Below, piece after piece: positions 7,756-15,122 of a stretch of DNA of 34,384 nucleotides; the first letter of the stretch is position 1, and each line of letters starts with the position of its first letter. Location: positions 1-34,384 of the forward strand of contig JAQXJH010000055.1 of assembly GCA_029008595.1 (NCBI GenBank), given 5' to 3'. Below the pieces are notes generated by a model. That model was not told the origin of the DNA. It saw only the letters and a list, made by a program, of their open reading frames with translations, and made no database searches. Both the position numbers and the translations under genes were made by a program. Origin of the DNA: Bacillota bacterium. Its GTDB lineage: Bacteria > Bacillota > Clostridia > Oscillospirales > Acutalibacteraceae.

Positions 7756-8832
7756 ATGAAAAGAATTGGTCTGCTCACCAGCGGCGGAGACTGCCAGGGA
7801 TTGAATGCGGCACTGCGTGGTGTCGCCAAGGCGCTTTATGAAAAGTTCGGTTCGGATGTGGAACTGTATGGCATTGTCGACGGCTACCGCGGGCTGATCG
7901 AAGGGAATTACCGCCTGATGAAAAGCGAGGATTTCTCCGGGATCCTGAATCTTGGCGGCACGATTCTCGGAACATCGCGCCAGCCGTTCAAAATGATGCG
8001 CGTGATCGATGAAAACAGCGTGGATAAAGTTGCGTCCATGGTTTCCAACTACAAGAAAATGAAGCTGGACTGCCTGGTCATCCTCGGCGGAAACGGAACG
8101 CATAAAACCGCAAATCTGCTCAGCGAAGAGGGGCTGAACGTGGTTTCCATGCCGAAAACCATCGACAACGACATCTGGGGAACCGACATGACCTTCGGAT
8201 TCCAGAGCGCGGTCGATATCGCCGCCAATGTACTCGACTGCATTCATACGACGGCTACCTCGCACGGACGGATCTTTGTGGTAGAGCTGATGGGGCATAA
8301 AGCAGGCTGGCTGACGCTTCACGCCGGTATTGCCGGAAGCGCCGATGCGATCCTTCTGCCGGAAATCCCGTACCGGATCGACAACGTGGTAAAAATGCTG
8401 GACCGCCGGGCTTCCATCGGCAAGCAGTTCTCCATTCTTGCCATTGCGGAAGGCGCGATTTCGGCGGAAGATGCCGCTCTGAGCAAAAAAGAGCTGAAAC
8501 AGAAGCGGGCTTCGGAGCCTTATCCGTCCGTGGCATATAAGCTGGCAAAGGAATTGCAGGAGAAAACCGGTCAGGAGATCCGCGTCACCGTTCCCGGGCA
8601 TTTTCAACGCGGCGGCAGCCCCTGCCCTTACGACCGCGTTCTTGCGACCCGCTTCGGCGCCGCAGCGGCTGACCTGATCGCACAGAAGAAATACGGCTAT
8701 ATGGTAGCTCTGCACGGTGAAACGATCGAACCGGTTCCGCTCGCCCTGGTCGCCGGAAAATTGAAGCTCGTCCCCCCTTCCTGCGAAACCATCCGTCAGG
8801 CCAAGGCGATCGGTGTCTGCTTCGGCGACTGA
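7756..8832 (+). CDS. pfkA: 6-phosphofructokinase with mixed ATP/PPi-type signature
   Basis: This 358-aa cytosolic enzyme phosphorylates fructose 6-phosphate at C1, the committing step of glycolysis. The substrate motif GGDCQGLNAALRG is at 10-22, the catalytic loop TIDND at 135-139 and the C-terminal GHFQRGGSP motif is intact. At the position that separates donors it has GGNGT (111-115) with Gly114, as in ATP enzymes, but PKTIDND with Lys134, as in PPi enzymes; an Asn also replaces the usual Asp113. Gly plus Lys is known from actinobacterial ATP-dependent PFKs, so ATP is the more likely donor, but this is inference. ATG 7756 follows AAAGGAAG; the open frame extends upstream to 7690 without a ribosome binding site. 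It probably ends the ppx-ppk1 operon. Confidence 0.92.
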   Translation: MKRIGLLTSGGDCQGLNAALRGVAKALYEKFGSDVELYGIVDGYRGLIEGNYRLMKSEDFSGILNLGGTILGTSRQPFKMMRVIDENSVDKVASMVSNYKKMKLDCLVILGGNGTHKTANLLSEEGLNVVSMPKTIDNDIWGTDMTFGFQSAVDIAANVLDCIHTTATSHGRIFVVELMGHKAGWLTLHAGIAGSADAILLPEIPYRIDNVVKMLDRRASIGKQFSILAIAEGAISAEDAALSKKELKQKRASEPYPSVAYKLAKELQEKTGQEIRVTVPGHFQRGGSPCPYDRVLATRFGAAAADLIAQKKYGYMVALHGETIEPVPLALVAGKLKLVPPSCETIRQAKAIGVCFGD

Positions 8833-8856
8833 CTTTTCTTCTGATCCATATTTCCC

Positions 8857-8888
8857 GACCGGCAATCGATTTCTGCCGGTCGTTTTTT
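8857..8888 (+). terminator. Rho-independent terminator after pfk
   Basis: GACCGGCA (8857-8864) pairs with TGCCGGTC (8874-8881) over a 9-nt loop and is followed by six Ts. It closes the ppx-ppk1-pfk unit. Confidence 0.9.
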
Positions 8889-8974
8889 GTCTTCTTTCTG
8901 TATCAAATGCAGATATACAGAAAAGTACATACCGACCGATAAATCTTGCTCTTTTTTTCTCCGAAAAAAGACGG

Positions 8975-8980
8975 TATAAT
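8975..8980 (+). promoter_or_regulatory. Probable -10 of the DUF4434 gene promoter
   Basis: A perfect TATAAT lies 32 bp before the ATG. The -35 region at the right distance is only a run of Ts (8952-8957), so the promoter may be weak or helped by an activator. Confidence 0.5.
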
Positions 8981-9012
8981 GAAAACGATTCATCGGAAAG
9001 GAATGATCTGTT

Positions 9013-9993
9013 ATGTTAAAAACAATCGAAGGCACCTGGTTTGAATTCTGGCATCACAACATTCCGGAAGGAAAGTACTGGAATCCGATCTGCCGCCATT
9101 TTACCGAGGAGCAATGGCGTGCCAAGGTAGACGAGATCCACGGCGTCGGCATGAAATACATCGTTCTGATGTGCACCTCGATGGTGTATGACAGCTATGC
9201 AGAAAGCTATTTCCCGACCGATATCTACCCGTTTGCCGGGGAGATGGCGTGTAAAAATCCGATCGAGATCCTGCTGGACGAGGCCGACAAATGCGGCATC
9301 AAGGTCTTCATTTCCTGCGGATTTTATGGAAACTGGGAGCATACATTAGAGAACATGACCAGCGAAGACGTCACCCAGCGCGCATTTCAGGCGATGACAG
9401 AGCTTACCAAATATTACGGTCATCACGCAAGCTTCTACGGATGGTACTTCCCGGACGAAACCTGCATCGATCCGTATTTTCTGGAAGAATTCATTACTTA
9501 CGTCAACCGTTATTCGGCCTTTGCCCATCAGCTGGACGCCACCAAGAAGACCCTGATCGCTCCTTACGGCACCAACCTGCTGAAGGCCGATGAAACTTAT
9601 ATCGAACAGCTGAAGCGTCTGGATGTGGATATCGTAGCCTATCAGGACGAGATCGGCGTGCAGAAATCGAAACCGGAAGAAACTGCGGCATATTATGCCG
9701 CACTGCGCAAAGCGCACGACGCAGCAGGCCGCAGCGCACTCTGGGCCGATATGGAAGTGTTTGAATTTGAAGACGAGGTATACCGCAGCGCACTGATCCC
9801 GGCATGTATGGAGCGGGTCGAACGCCAGCTGCAGTCCATTTCGCCCTATGTGGATACGGTTCTCTGCTATCAGTACCTCGGCATTTTCAACCGTCCGGGA
9901 ACGATTGCCTTCTGCGGACACCCGGAATCGATCCGGTATTACAACGAATACTGCGATTTTGTGGAGAAAGTGACCGGGAAACGCCCGAAATAA
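9013..9993 (+). CDS. DUF4434 family TIM-barrel, glycoside hydrolase-like protein
   Basis: The 326-aa protein matches the look of DUF4434 proteins, putative TIM-barrel glycosidases: it opens GTWFEFWHHN, has repeated strand-helix units with KYIVLMCTSMVYDS, KVFISCGFYGNWE and GWYFPDE, and acidic residues at strand ends (for example the PDE near residue 150, QDEIG near 215 and DMEVFEFED near 247) that could act as acid/base and nucleophile. There is no signal peptide, so it should work in the cytosol, for instance on imported or phosphorylated sugars. Its substrate is unknown. AAAGGAATGATCTGTT precedes the ATG. It has its own -10 box and is enclosed by terminators at 8857-8888 and 10010-10055, so it is monocistronic. 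Confidence 0.75.
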   Translation: MLKTIEGTWFEFWHHNIPEGKYWNPICRHFTEEQWRAKVDEIHGVGMKYIVLMCTSMVYDSYAESYFPTDIYPFAGEMACKNPIEILLDEADKCGIKVFISCGFYGNWEHTLENMTSEDVTQRAFQAMTELTKYYGHHASFYGWYFPDETCIDPYFLEEFITYVNRYSAFAHQLDATKKTLIAPYGTNLLKADETYIEQLKRLDVDIVAYQDEIGVQKSKPEETAAYYAALRKAHDAAGRSALWADMEVFEFEDEVYRSALIPACMERVERQLQSISPYVDTVLCYQYLGIFNRPGTIAFCGHPESIRYYNEYCDFVEKVTGKRPK

Positions 9994-10009
9994 CGGCTTT
10001 CACAGGAAA

Positions 10010-10055
10010 AACCCCTGCAGAACGGATTCTTCTCCGATCTGCAGGGGTTCGTTTT
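10010..10055. terminator. Bidirectional terminator between DUF4434 gene and pgcA
   Basis: AACCCCTGCAGA (10010-10021) pairs perfectly with TCTGCAGGGGTT (10038-10049). TTCGTTTT follows on the plus strand and TTTTTCC on the minus strand, so it can serve both convergent genes. Confidence 0.85.
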
Positions 10056-10078
10056 ATTTGCACGAAAAACGGCCAGAA

Positions 10079-11797
10079 TCAGAAGCCCATCAGCTTTGTA
10101 ACAGCAGCCAGCAGGGATTTTGAAAGCGTTTCGGCGGCATCCTTCGTTTTTCCGCTCGCCGCAACATAAACTTTGATCTTTGGTTCCGTTCCGGAAGGAC
10201 GCACCACAACATTGGCGCCGCCTGCCATCATATACGAAAGAACATTGGATTTCGGCAGATCAATTTTTGTTTTTGCCCCGGTCGACAGCGTCGTTTTTTC
10301 CGAAAGATAGTAGTCCGCCACAGATTCTACCGCGACTCCGCCGATTTCTGCCGGTGCGTCGGTCCGCAGGGCATTCATAATTTCCTGCATTTTCTGCATA
10401 CCGGCCAGACCGCTGCATTCAAAATTGGAAACGGAATTGATATAGTAACCGAATTCCCGGTAAATATCATTAATCACGTCCACCAGGCTTTTACCCTGCA
10501 GCTTATAAAAGGCGGCCATTTCGCAGATCATCATGGACGCAAAGACTGCATCCTTATCGCGCACATAGGAACCGGCCAGATAGCCGTAGCTCTCTTCAAA
10601 GCCGAGAACATAACGGTCTTCCTCTCCCGTTTTTTCCAGTTCGCCGATCTTTTCACCGATATATTTGAACCCGGTCAGAACATCCACTACTTCACAGCCG
10701 TATTTTTTTGCGATCGCATAAATGATCGGCGTGGTAACGATCGTTTTGACCGCGATCGGATTCTTCGGCAGGGTACCGAGTGCGGCGCGCTGCGAAAGAA
10801 TATAGTTGAGCAGCATTGCACCGACCTCATTGCCGGTAAACAGGCGGTAATCATCGCCGTCGCGCGCTGCGATCCCGACGCGGTCGGAATCCGGATCGGT
10901 CGCCAGCAAAAGATCCGGTTCATCCTGCTGTGCCATTTTCAGGCCGCACTCAAAAACCTGACGGATCTCCGGATTCGGATACGGACAGGTCGGAAAGCGG
11001 CCATCCGGTTTTTCCTGCTCCGGAACAACGGCAACATGTTCCACACCGACGCGTTTCATGATCGCGCGGACCGGTTTGTTGCCCGCACCGTTCAGCGGCG
11101 TATAGATAACCTTCAGCCCTGCTTTTTTGCAGACGTCCTGATGAACAGACTGCTTCTGCACGGCATCCAGATAGCTTTCCTGAACATCCTCGCCGATCAG
11201 AGAAATCAGATTCTGCGCGATTCCTTGTTCAAAATCCACCCGCTTGACATCTGCAAACAGATCTACCTTTTCGATGCAGCGGAACACCGCTCCGGCGGCG
11301 GCATCCGTCAGCTGACAGCCGTCTGCTCCGTAAACCTTATAGCCGTTATATTTGGACGGGTTATGGCTGGCAGTCACATTGATCCCGCCCTGCGCTCCCA
11401 GCGCACGCACTGCATAGGAAAGCATCGGCGTCGGCATCAGTTCGGGATAAATGTAGGCGTGGATCCCATTGCCCGCCAGAACAGCGGCTGCTTCTTTGGA
11501 AAACAGCTCCGATTTGATCCGCGAATCGTACGCAATTGCAACTGCTGCCCCCTGCGGCTTGCTTTGCAGGATATAATCAGCAAGCCCCTGCGTGGCACGA
11601 CGGACCGTATAGATATTCATCAGCGAGGTGCCTGCACCGATCACACCGCGCAGACCGCCGGTTCCGAAGACCAGATCTGTACTGAACCGTTCTGCAATCT
11701 CTGCATCATTTCCGCTCATTTCTTTTAATTCTGTGACCAGATCGGCATCCTCCGTCGCCTTTGCACACCAAATCTGATAACGCTCTGCTGCTGTCAT
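10079..11797 (-). CDS. pgcA: Phosphoglucomutase / phosphomannomutase (alpha-phosphohexomutase)
   Basis: The 572-aa enzyme interconverts glucose 1-phosphate and glucose 6-phosphate, feeding cell-wall and glycan precursors. The four-domain layout is readable: the phosphoserine loop TASHNPSKYNG with Ser144, the Mg loop DPDSDRVG near 300, the sugar loop GFEESYGYL near 400 and the phosphate-binding RPSGTEPKIKVY near the C-terminus. Length and the YNGYKVYG segment match the long Bacillus PgcA type and not the shorter GlmM. ATG 11797 is chosen because AAAGGAGAG lies 9 nt upstream; the frame stays open to 11845 with no site. It is a single gene with its own promoter, divergent from the hydrolase gene. 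Confidence 0.95.
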   Translation of the reverse strand: MTAAERYQIWCAKATEDADLVTELKEMSGNDAEIAERFSTDLVFGTGGLRGVIGAGTSLMNIYTVRRATQGLADYILQSKPQGAAVAIAYDSRIKSELFSKEAAAVLAGNGIHAYIYPELMPTPMLSYAVRALGAQGGINVTASHNPSKYNGYKVYGADGCQLTDAAAGAVFRCIEKVDLFADVKRVDFEQGIAQNLISLIGEDVQESYLDAVQKQSVHQDVCKKAGLKVIYTPLNGAGNKPVRAIMKRVGVEHVAVVPEQEKPDGRFPTCPYPNPEIRQVFECGLKMAQQDEPDLLLATDPDSDRVGIAARDGDDYRLFTGNEVGAMLLNYILSQRAALGTLPKNPIAVKTIVTTPIIYAIAKKYGCEVVDVLTGFKYIGEKIGELEKTGEEDRYVLGFEESYGYLAGSYVRDKDAVFASMMICEMAAFYKLQGKSLVDVINDIYREFGYYINSVSNFECSGLAGMQKMQEIMNALRTDAPAEIGGVAVESVADYYLSEKTTLSTGAKTKIDLPKSNVLSYMMAGGANVVVRPSGTEPKIKVYVAASGKTKDAAETLSKSLLAAVTKLMGF

Positions 11798-11853
11798 AAT
11801 CGATCTCTCCTTTATTATCAAATCATCCTGAAAAAGAACACCCACTGATTACT

Positions 11854-11882
11854 ATCTTACACGATAACCGGCTCCACGTCAA
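11854..11882 (-). promoter_or_regulatory. Promoter of pgcA
   Basis: On the minus strand TTGACG (11877-11882) and TAAGAT (11854-11859) are 17 bp apart, about 57 bp upstream of the start codon. Confidence 0.65.
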
Positions 11883-11910
11883 ACACTGGGGAAAATTTTT
11901 TCTGTTTCCC

Positions 11911-11939
11911 TTGCGGTTTTTCATCAAAAACGTTACAAT
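11911..11939 (+). promoter_or_regulatory. Promoter of the alpha/beta hydrolase gene
   Basis: TTGCGG (11911-11916) and TACAAT (11934-11939) are 17 bp apart. The -35 boxes of this promoter and that of pgcA are back to back, 28 bp apart. Confidence 0.6.
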
Positions 11940-12032
11940 TAACATAGATGATTGTTAAAATTGCAGTAAATCTGGCATAAGATGGTTCCGCGTGCCGAAC
12001 TCAATCTGATGAACGAAAGGTGTGGATTTTTT

Positions 12033-12779
12033 ATGAAAGATCTCTCTTCCAATCCGCTCTGCCGGCCGTTTGATTATGCGGGCAGCCGCGATCACGGGGT
12101 TCTGATCCTGCACGGCTTCACCGGCAGCATTGCCAATATGGTGCCATTCGGACGCTATCTGGCCGGCGAAGGCTTTACCGTTAAGGGGATCAGCCTGCGC
12201 GGGCATAACGGAAAAGAACAGGAAATGGCCTGTGTGACGAAGGAAAACTGGTTTCATGACGCACTCTTCGGCTTTGATCAGCTGGCCAAACAGTGCCGCA
12301 AAGTCAGCGTCGTCGGTCTGTCCATGGGCGGCGCCCTGACCCTGCATCTGGCTGCAAACCGCCCGGTATATCGGGCCGTTCCCGTTGCCGCCGCGCTGCA
12401 TATTTATAACCGTTGGGCACCTCTGGCGCGGTTTGCCGCCCCGTTTTACCCATACCGGCAGCCGCGTGCTTCCGATTCCGGCACGCCGAAAGATCCGTTT
12501 GCCGTCGGCTATGACGGTATCTTTCTCCACAGCGCCGCCGAATTCAACAGCCTGATTCGTCAGGTACGGCGCGAGTTGCCGAACGTCAGCTGCCCGCTTC
12601 TGGTGGTTCGTGCCGGGCAGGACAAAACCGTCCGCCCCGATGCCGCCGACTGGATCATGCAGCGCACCGCATCCGCTGAAAAGGAGCTGCTGGAGCTGCC
12701 GGAAAGCGGGCATGTCTGTGTATTGGGCAAAGAAAGCAGGCTGCTCTTTCAGAAAACTGCGGAATTTCTGCGGAAATGA
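12033..12779 (+). CDS. Alpha/beta hydrolase, carboxylesterase / monoacylglycerol lipase-like
   Basis: The 248-aa protein is a compact cytosolic esterase of the EstA/thermostable carboxylesterase type. The oxyanion motif HGFTG is at 27-31, the nucleophile Ser97 is in GLSMG, and the acid and base of the triad are Asp197 (in GQDKTV) and His227 (in ESGHV). The short cap between the nucleophile and the acid is typical of small acyl esterases. I chose ATG 12033 because GAAAGGTG lies upstream; the frame opens earlier at 11982, but no binding site supports it. The natural substrate cannot be told. It is a single gene, convergent with murC. Confidence 0.88.
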   Translation: MKDLSSNPLCRPFDYAGSRDHGVLILHGFTGSIANMVPFGRYLAGEGFTVKGISLRGHNGKEQEMACVTKENWFHDALFGFDQLAKQCRKVSVVGLSMGGALTLHLAANRPVYRAVPVAAALHIYNRWAPLARFAAPFYPYRQPRASDSGTPKDPFAVGYDGIFLHSAAEFNSLIRQVRRELPNVSCPLLVVRAGQDKTVRPDAADWIMQRTASAEKELLELPESGHVCVLGKESRLLFQKTAEFLRK

Positions 12780-12796
12780 GCGAACATGTTTTAGGC

Positions 12797-12831
12797 AAAT
12801 GACTCCGGGCGGAACGCGGCCGGAGTCATTT
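12797..12831. terminator. Hairpin between hydrolase gene and murC
   Basis: AAATGACTCCGG (12797-12808) pairs perfectly with CCGGAGTCATTT (12820-12831). T tracts are short on both sides, but the stem is strong and lies between convergent stop codons. Confidence 0.7.
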
Positions 12832-12835
12832 CAGA

Positions 12836-14224
12836 TTATTTCAGACCCATCGCCTCATATTTTTTCAGCATGAGCTTTGCCGCTTTATAAATATCCCCGC
12901 AGCCGAGCGTAATAACGAGATCCCCTTCCTGCGCATGGGCGACAACATAGTCGGCAACCTCTTCAAACGTTTTGAACCAGACGCTGCCGGGAATCTTTGC
13001 CGCCAGATCGCTGGTGTAGATATGATAGGTGTTGATCTCGCGGGAACCCATGATCTCCGTCATGACAACACGATCGGCGATCTGCAGAACATCGGCAAAA
13101 TCATCCAGCAGCATTTTTGTGCGCGAAAACGTAAACGGCTGAAAAACCGCCCATACCTTCCGGAAGCCCATCTCCTTTGCGGCGGTCAGCGTCGCGCGCA
13201 GTTCCGTAGGATGATGAGCGTAATCGTCGGCGATCACGATATTTCCCGGGCGGCCGAGCACCTCAAACCGGCGGCCTGCGCCGGTAAACCGGCCAAGGCT
13301 TTCGCTGATCTGCTGCGGAGCCACTCCCATCCTGTGCGCCACAGCAGCCGCCGCAACGGCATTATAGATATTGTGCCGGCCGGGAATGCGAAGCGTGATC
13401 TCTGCCAACTTTTCGTCACGGTGCATCAGGGTAAAATGGGCGTGAGACCCTGGTTTCATTCCGATATCCCTTGCCCAGTATTCGCTGCCGGCCGAGCAGC
13501 CGAAGGTAACGATTTCGCGGCTGCCCAGTTCCTGCACAGCCTGCATGGAATTTTCGTCATCGCCGTTCACTACGATCATGCGGCTCGTCTGCAGGCAGAA
13601 CTGGTGAAAATGGCGGATCGTATTGTCAACGGATTTAAAGTATTCCAGATGATCGTCGTCGATATTGAGCACCACGGCGACCGCAGGGTACAGCTGCAGA
13701 AATGTGTCAACATATTCACAGGCTTCACAGACCATAATGTCCGATTGCCCCACACGTCCGCTGCTGCCCATCATCGGCAGCTTTCCGCCGATGATCACGG
13801 TCGGGTCAAGCTCCGCATCCAGAAAGATCTGCGTGATCATCGAGGTCGTTGTCGTTTTGCCGTGTGTTCCGGCTACGGCGACCGTCTGAGGATACCGGCG
13901 GGAAACCATGCCGAGCATGACCGACCGCTCGATCAGCGGGATCCCGCGCTCCTGCGCAGCTTTCAGTTCGGGATTATCCTTCATGATGGCCGCCGAATAA
14001 ACGACCGCTTCCGCATCCCCGATATTCTCCGCCCGGTGTCCCATTGCCACCGGAATGCCGTAAGAGCGAATCCGGGCCAATGTGTCGCTTTCATTGACAT
14101 CGGAGCCTGTCAGCTGATATCCCTCGTGATGCAATATTTCCGCGATCGGACACATGCCGGAGCCTCCGATCCCGACAAAATGGAGCTTCTTTACCTTTGC
14201 CAGCAAATCATCCTGCTTTTCCAT
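12836..14224 (-). CDS. murC: UDP-N-acetylmuramate--L-alanine ligase
   Basis: MurC adds the first amino acid, L-alanine, to UDP-MurNAc using ATP, the first amino-acid step of peptidoglycan synthesis. The 462-aa protein has the normal Mur ligase plan: the UDP-binding Rossmann domain with HFVGIGGSGM (15-24) and TGSD (39-42), the ATP loop GTHGKTTTT at 119-127, and a C-terminal domain with DDYAHHPTE. ATG 14224 is preceded by AAAGGA at an unusually long 14-nt gap; no better in-frame start is seen. It stands alone and not in the division/cell-wall cluster, as is often the case in Clostridia, and has a strong promoter of its own. Confidence 0.97.
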   Translation of the reverse strand: MEKQDDLLAKVKKLHFVGIGGSGMCPIAEILHHEGYQLTGSDVNESDTLARIRSYGIPVAMGHRAENIGDAEAVVYSAAIMKDNPELKAAQERGIPLIERSVMLGMVSRRYPQTVAVAGTHGKTTTTSMITQIFLDAELDPTVIIGGKLPMMGSSGRVGQSDIMVCEACEYVDTFLQLYPAVAVVLNIDDDHLEYFKSVDNTIRHFHQFCLQTSRMIVVNGDDENSMQAVQELGSREIVTFGCSAGSEYWARDIGMKPGSHAHFTLMHRDEKLAEITLRIPGRHNIYNAVAAAAVAHRMGVAPQQISESLGRFTGAGRRFEVLGRPGNIVIADDYAHHPTELRATLTAAKEMGFRKVWAVFQPFTFSRTKMLLDDFADVLQIADRVVMTEIMGSREINTYHIYTSDLAAKIPGSVWFKTFEEVADYVVAHAQEGDLVITLGCGDIYKAAKLMLKKYEAMGLK

Positions 14225-14305
14225 AAACCAACGACCATTCCTTTCTATCCGGAATCCCGGCCGGATCCCGCAACAGCCCATACTGCTGTAAGTACCATAT
14301 TCTTT

Positions 14306-14334
14306 ATTATACTAATTATAGAAGTATCTCTCAA
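14306..14334 (-). promoter_or_regulatory. Promoter of murC
   Basis: On the minus strand TTGAGA (14329-14334) and TATAAT (14306-14311) are 17 bp apart, about 80 bp before the start codon. Confidence 0.75.
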
Positions 14335-14433
14335 GATTTCAACGCTTATTTGCGCAAATTATTTTTTATTTTTTCCGCTCCCGGAAATGCCGGACAACAA
14401 AGCGGCGTTTCGACAACTTTCCTGTGATTTTTC

Positions 14434-14462
14434 TTGCAAGATTCCGGTGATTATGCTAAAAT
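14434..14462 (+). promoter_or_regulatory. Promoter of the 126-aa protein gene
   Basis: TTGCAA (14434-14439) and TAAAAT (14457-14462) are 17 bp apart, with TGC just before the -10. It starts 36 bp before the ATG, giving a short leader. Confidence 0.75.
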
Positions 14463-14497
14463 AGAGCCACCAAAACGGAAGAAAGGAATGCAAACGG

Positions 14498-14878
14498 ATG
14501 AAAATTACCGTCAATCAGATCACCAATCAGAATGTGGTTCATTTTTCTTCCCCCTATGGCGACTGCCTTGGCGTCTGGAGTGCCGGAAAACCGAAAAAGG
14601 GCGACTGTTTTGTAGAGCTTGACGTTTCTCAGCTGGAAGACAGCTCCTCAATCTGCAGGGCCGAAGAGAATTCTCCTGCTCTGAGCTGCCGGAATGATAT
14701 GATTTATTTGCGCGGCCTGCTGGAGGATTACGAGGAGGACGGCTTTTTGACGCTTAAAATGGGAGATACCTGCATCTGCATTGAAACGCCGTATGACGAG
14801 CGCGTTGAGCAATTAAAGGGACAGTATATTACTCTGACTGCCGACTGCCTTTATTTGTATGACGGGAGCCTTCTTTGA
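14498..14878 (+). CDS. Hypothetical 126-aa acidic protein
   Basis: I do not recognise this family. The product is a small, acidic, soluble protein without signal peptide or membrane segment. It is rich in short beta-like strands (KITVNQITNQNVVHFSS, a GDCFVELDVSQL segment, FLTLKMGDTCICIETP, QYITLTADCLYLYDG) that would suit a small beta barrel or OB-like fold; this is only a pattern reading. It has several cysteines (about seven) but no evident metal-binding pair. AAAGGAATGCAAACGG precedes the ATG, and a good promoter and a terminator enclose it, so it is a genuine single-gene unit. It is divergent from murC and upstream of the topoisomerase operon. Confidence 0.75.
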   Translation: MKITVNQITNQNVVHFSSPYGDCLGVWSAGKPKKGDCFVELDVSQLEDSSSICRAEENSPALSCRNDMIYLRGLLEDYEEDGFLTLKMGDTCICIETPYDERVEQLKGQYITLTADCLYLYDGSLL

Positions 14879-14895
14879 ATCAAATAAATACTGTG

Positions 14896-14929
14896 ATGCA
14901 CGCACCGTAAACCGGCAGCGTGCATTTTT
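14896..14929 (+). terminator. Terminator after the 126-aa protein gene
   Basis: ATGCACGC (14896-14903) pairs with GCGTGCAT (14918-14925) and five Ts follow. Confidence 0.85.
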
Positions 14930-14958
14930 CTTCTGATTTCCGCAAAGCGGAATTTAAC

Positions 14959-14987
14959 TTGCTTTTTCTTCTTTTTTCGCATAAAAT
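14959..14987 (+). promoter_or_regulatory. Promoter of the topoisomerase operon
   Basis: TTGCTT (14959-14964) and TAAAAT (14982-14987) are 17 bp apart. The start codon lies about 135 bp downstream, leaving a long leader in which I see no recognisable regulator. Confidence 0.6.
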
Positions 14988-15122
14988 AAAAGATGATATG
15001 CGATTTTTCTGCACGTTTTTATGATCTCTGCCAGGCATTTGATCCGACTGAAAGAGCTTTTTGGCTGCACCGCACGGATCCTGATACACCAAACGGCAGA
15101 GCGAAAGGAATGGTCTGGAATC

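Noticed and set aside
14211..14250. ATG directly after AAAGGA upstream of murC (and the same before parE near 15107)
   Set aside because: That ATG has no spacer from the ribosome binding site and is out of frame with the real start, so it cannot be used; the AAAGGAATG pattern recurs before several genes by chance of the leader composition.
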